Assembly: GCA_007570945.1 (NCBI GenBank)
Contig: RKSH01000065.1
Span: forward strand, 1 to 13,751
Source of the DNA: Gammaproteobacteria bacterium
GTDB lineage: Bacteria > Pseudomonadota > Gammaproteobacteria > Arenicellales > Spongiicolonaceae
Direction: 5' to 3'
DNA: 13,751 nucleotides
A program made the position numbers and the translations under genes. Numbering within the stretch: the first letter of the stretch is position 1; every line of letters begins with the position of its first letter. This document shows positions 13,744 to 13,751 of the stretch, in pieces. The notes beneath the pieces are model-generated. The model was given only the letters and a program-made list of their open reading frames with translations. It was not told where the DNA came from and made no database searches.

Positions 13744-13751
13744 GCCGCGCG
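13729..13751 (-). CDS. nqrC: Possible last codons of nqrC (partial)
   Basis: The stretch before nqrD contains a reading frame ending RGGKLM then TAA (stop at 13731-13729). NqrC proteins commonly end with a GGL-like tail, and nqrC precedes nqrD in known operons, so this may be its 3' end, 33 bp before nqrD. A competing frame ends RAAEN with a stop at 13736-13734. Only about seven codons are visible, so the call rests mostly on synteny. Confidence 0.35.

Overview
This is a G+C-rich bacterial chromosome segment, and every convincing gene lies on the minus strand. It joins two conserved operons. The higher-coordinate part (13751 down to about 9340) is the 3' half of a Na+-translocating NADH:quinone oxidoreductase (NQR) operon: a probable few codons of nqrC, then nqrD, nqrE, nqrF, apbE, nqrM and a small two-CBS-domain protein, closed by an intrinsic terminator. 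The lower-coordinate part (about 9340 down to 1) is the division and cell-wall (dcw) cluster: mraZ, rsmH, ftsL, ftsI, murE, murF, mraY, murD and the first half of ftsW, which runs off the window.

The gene order, the meso-diaminopimelate signature in MurE, and NQR with its apbE and nqrM maturation genes point to a Gram-negative proteobacterium, most likely a gammaproteobacterium. I cannot name a genus. Gene density is extreme. In the dcw cluster all junctions but one overlap, usually by the four bases GTGA or ATGA, and GTG starts are common. This suggests one long translationally coupled transcript.

The NQR genes work together as follows. NqrD and NqrE are membrane subunits that carry the four cysteines of the intramembrane [2Fe-2S] site. 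NqrF is the NADH-oxidising FAD/2Fe-2S subunit. ApbE attaches FMN covalently to NqrB and NqrC, which lie outside the window. NqrM is needed for maturation. The CBS protein after nqrM could sense adenine nucleotides, but its role is unknown.

In the dcw cluster, MurD, MurE, MurF and MraY build the UDP-MurNAc-pentapeptide and lipid I. FtsL, FtsI and FtsW form the septal synthase. RsmH methylates 16S rRNA. MraZ is the probable autoregulator. The 178-bp gap between the operons holds a terminator whose U-tract runs directly into a candidate promoter. That promoter overlaps three GTGGT repeats spaced exactly 10 bp apart, which fits a MraZ operator.

No gap exceeds 300 bases. I found no tRNA, rRNA, CRISPR array, insertion sequence or clearly new biological system. 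The points worth a second look are the operator architecture, the CBS gene in the NQR operon, a very short NqrM, a triplicated 21-bp unit in the apbE signal peptide, and a shared AT-rich palindromic motif in two intergenic gaps.
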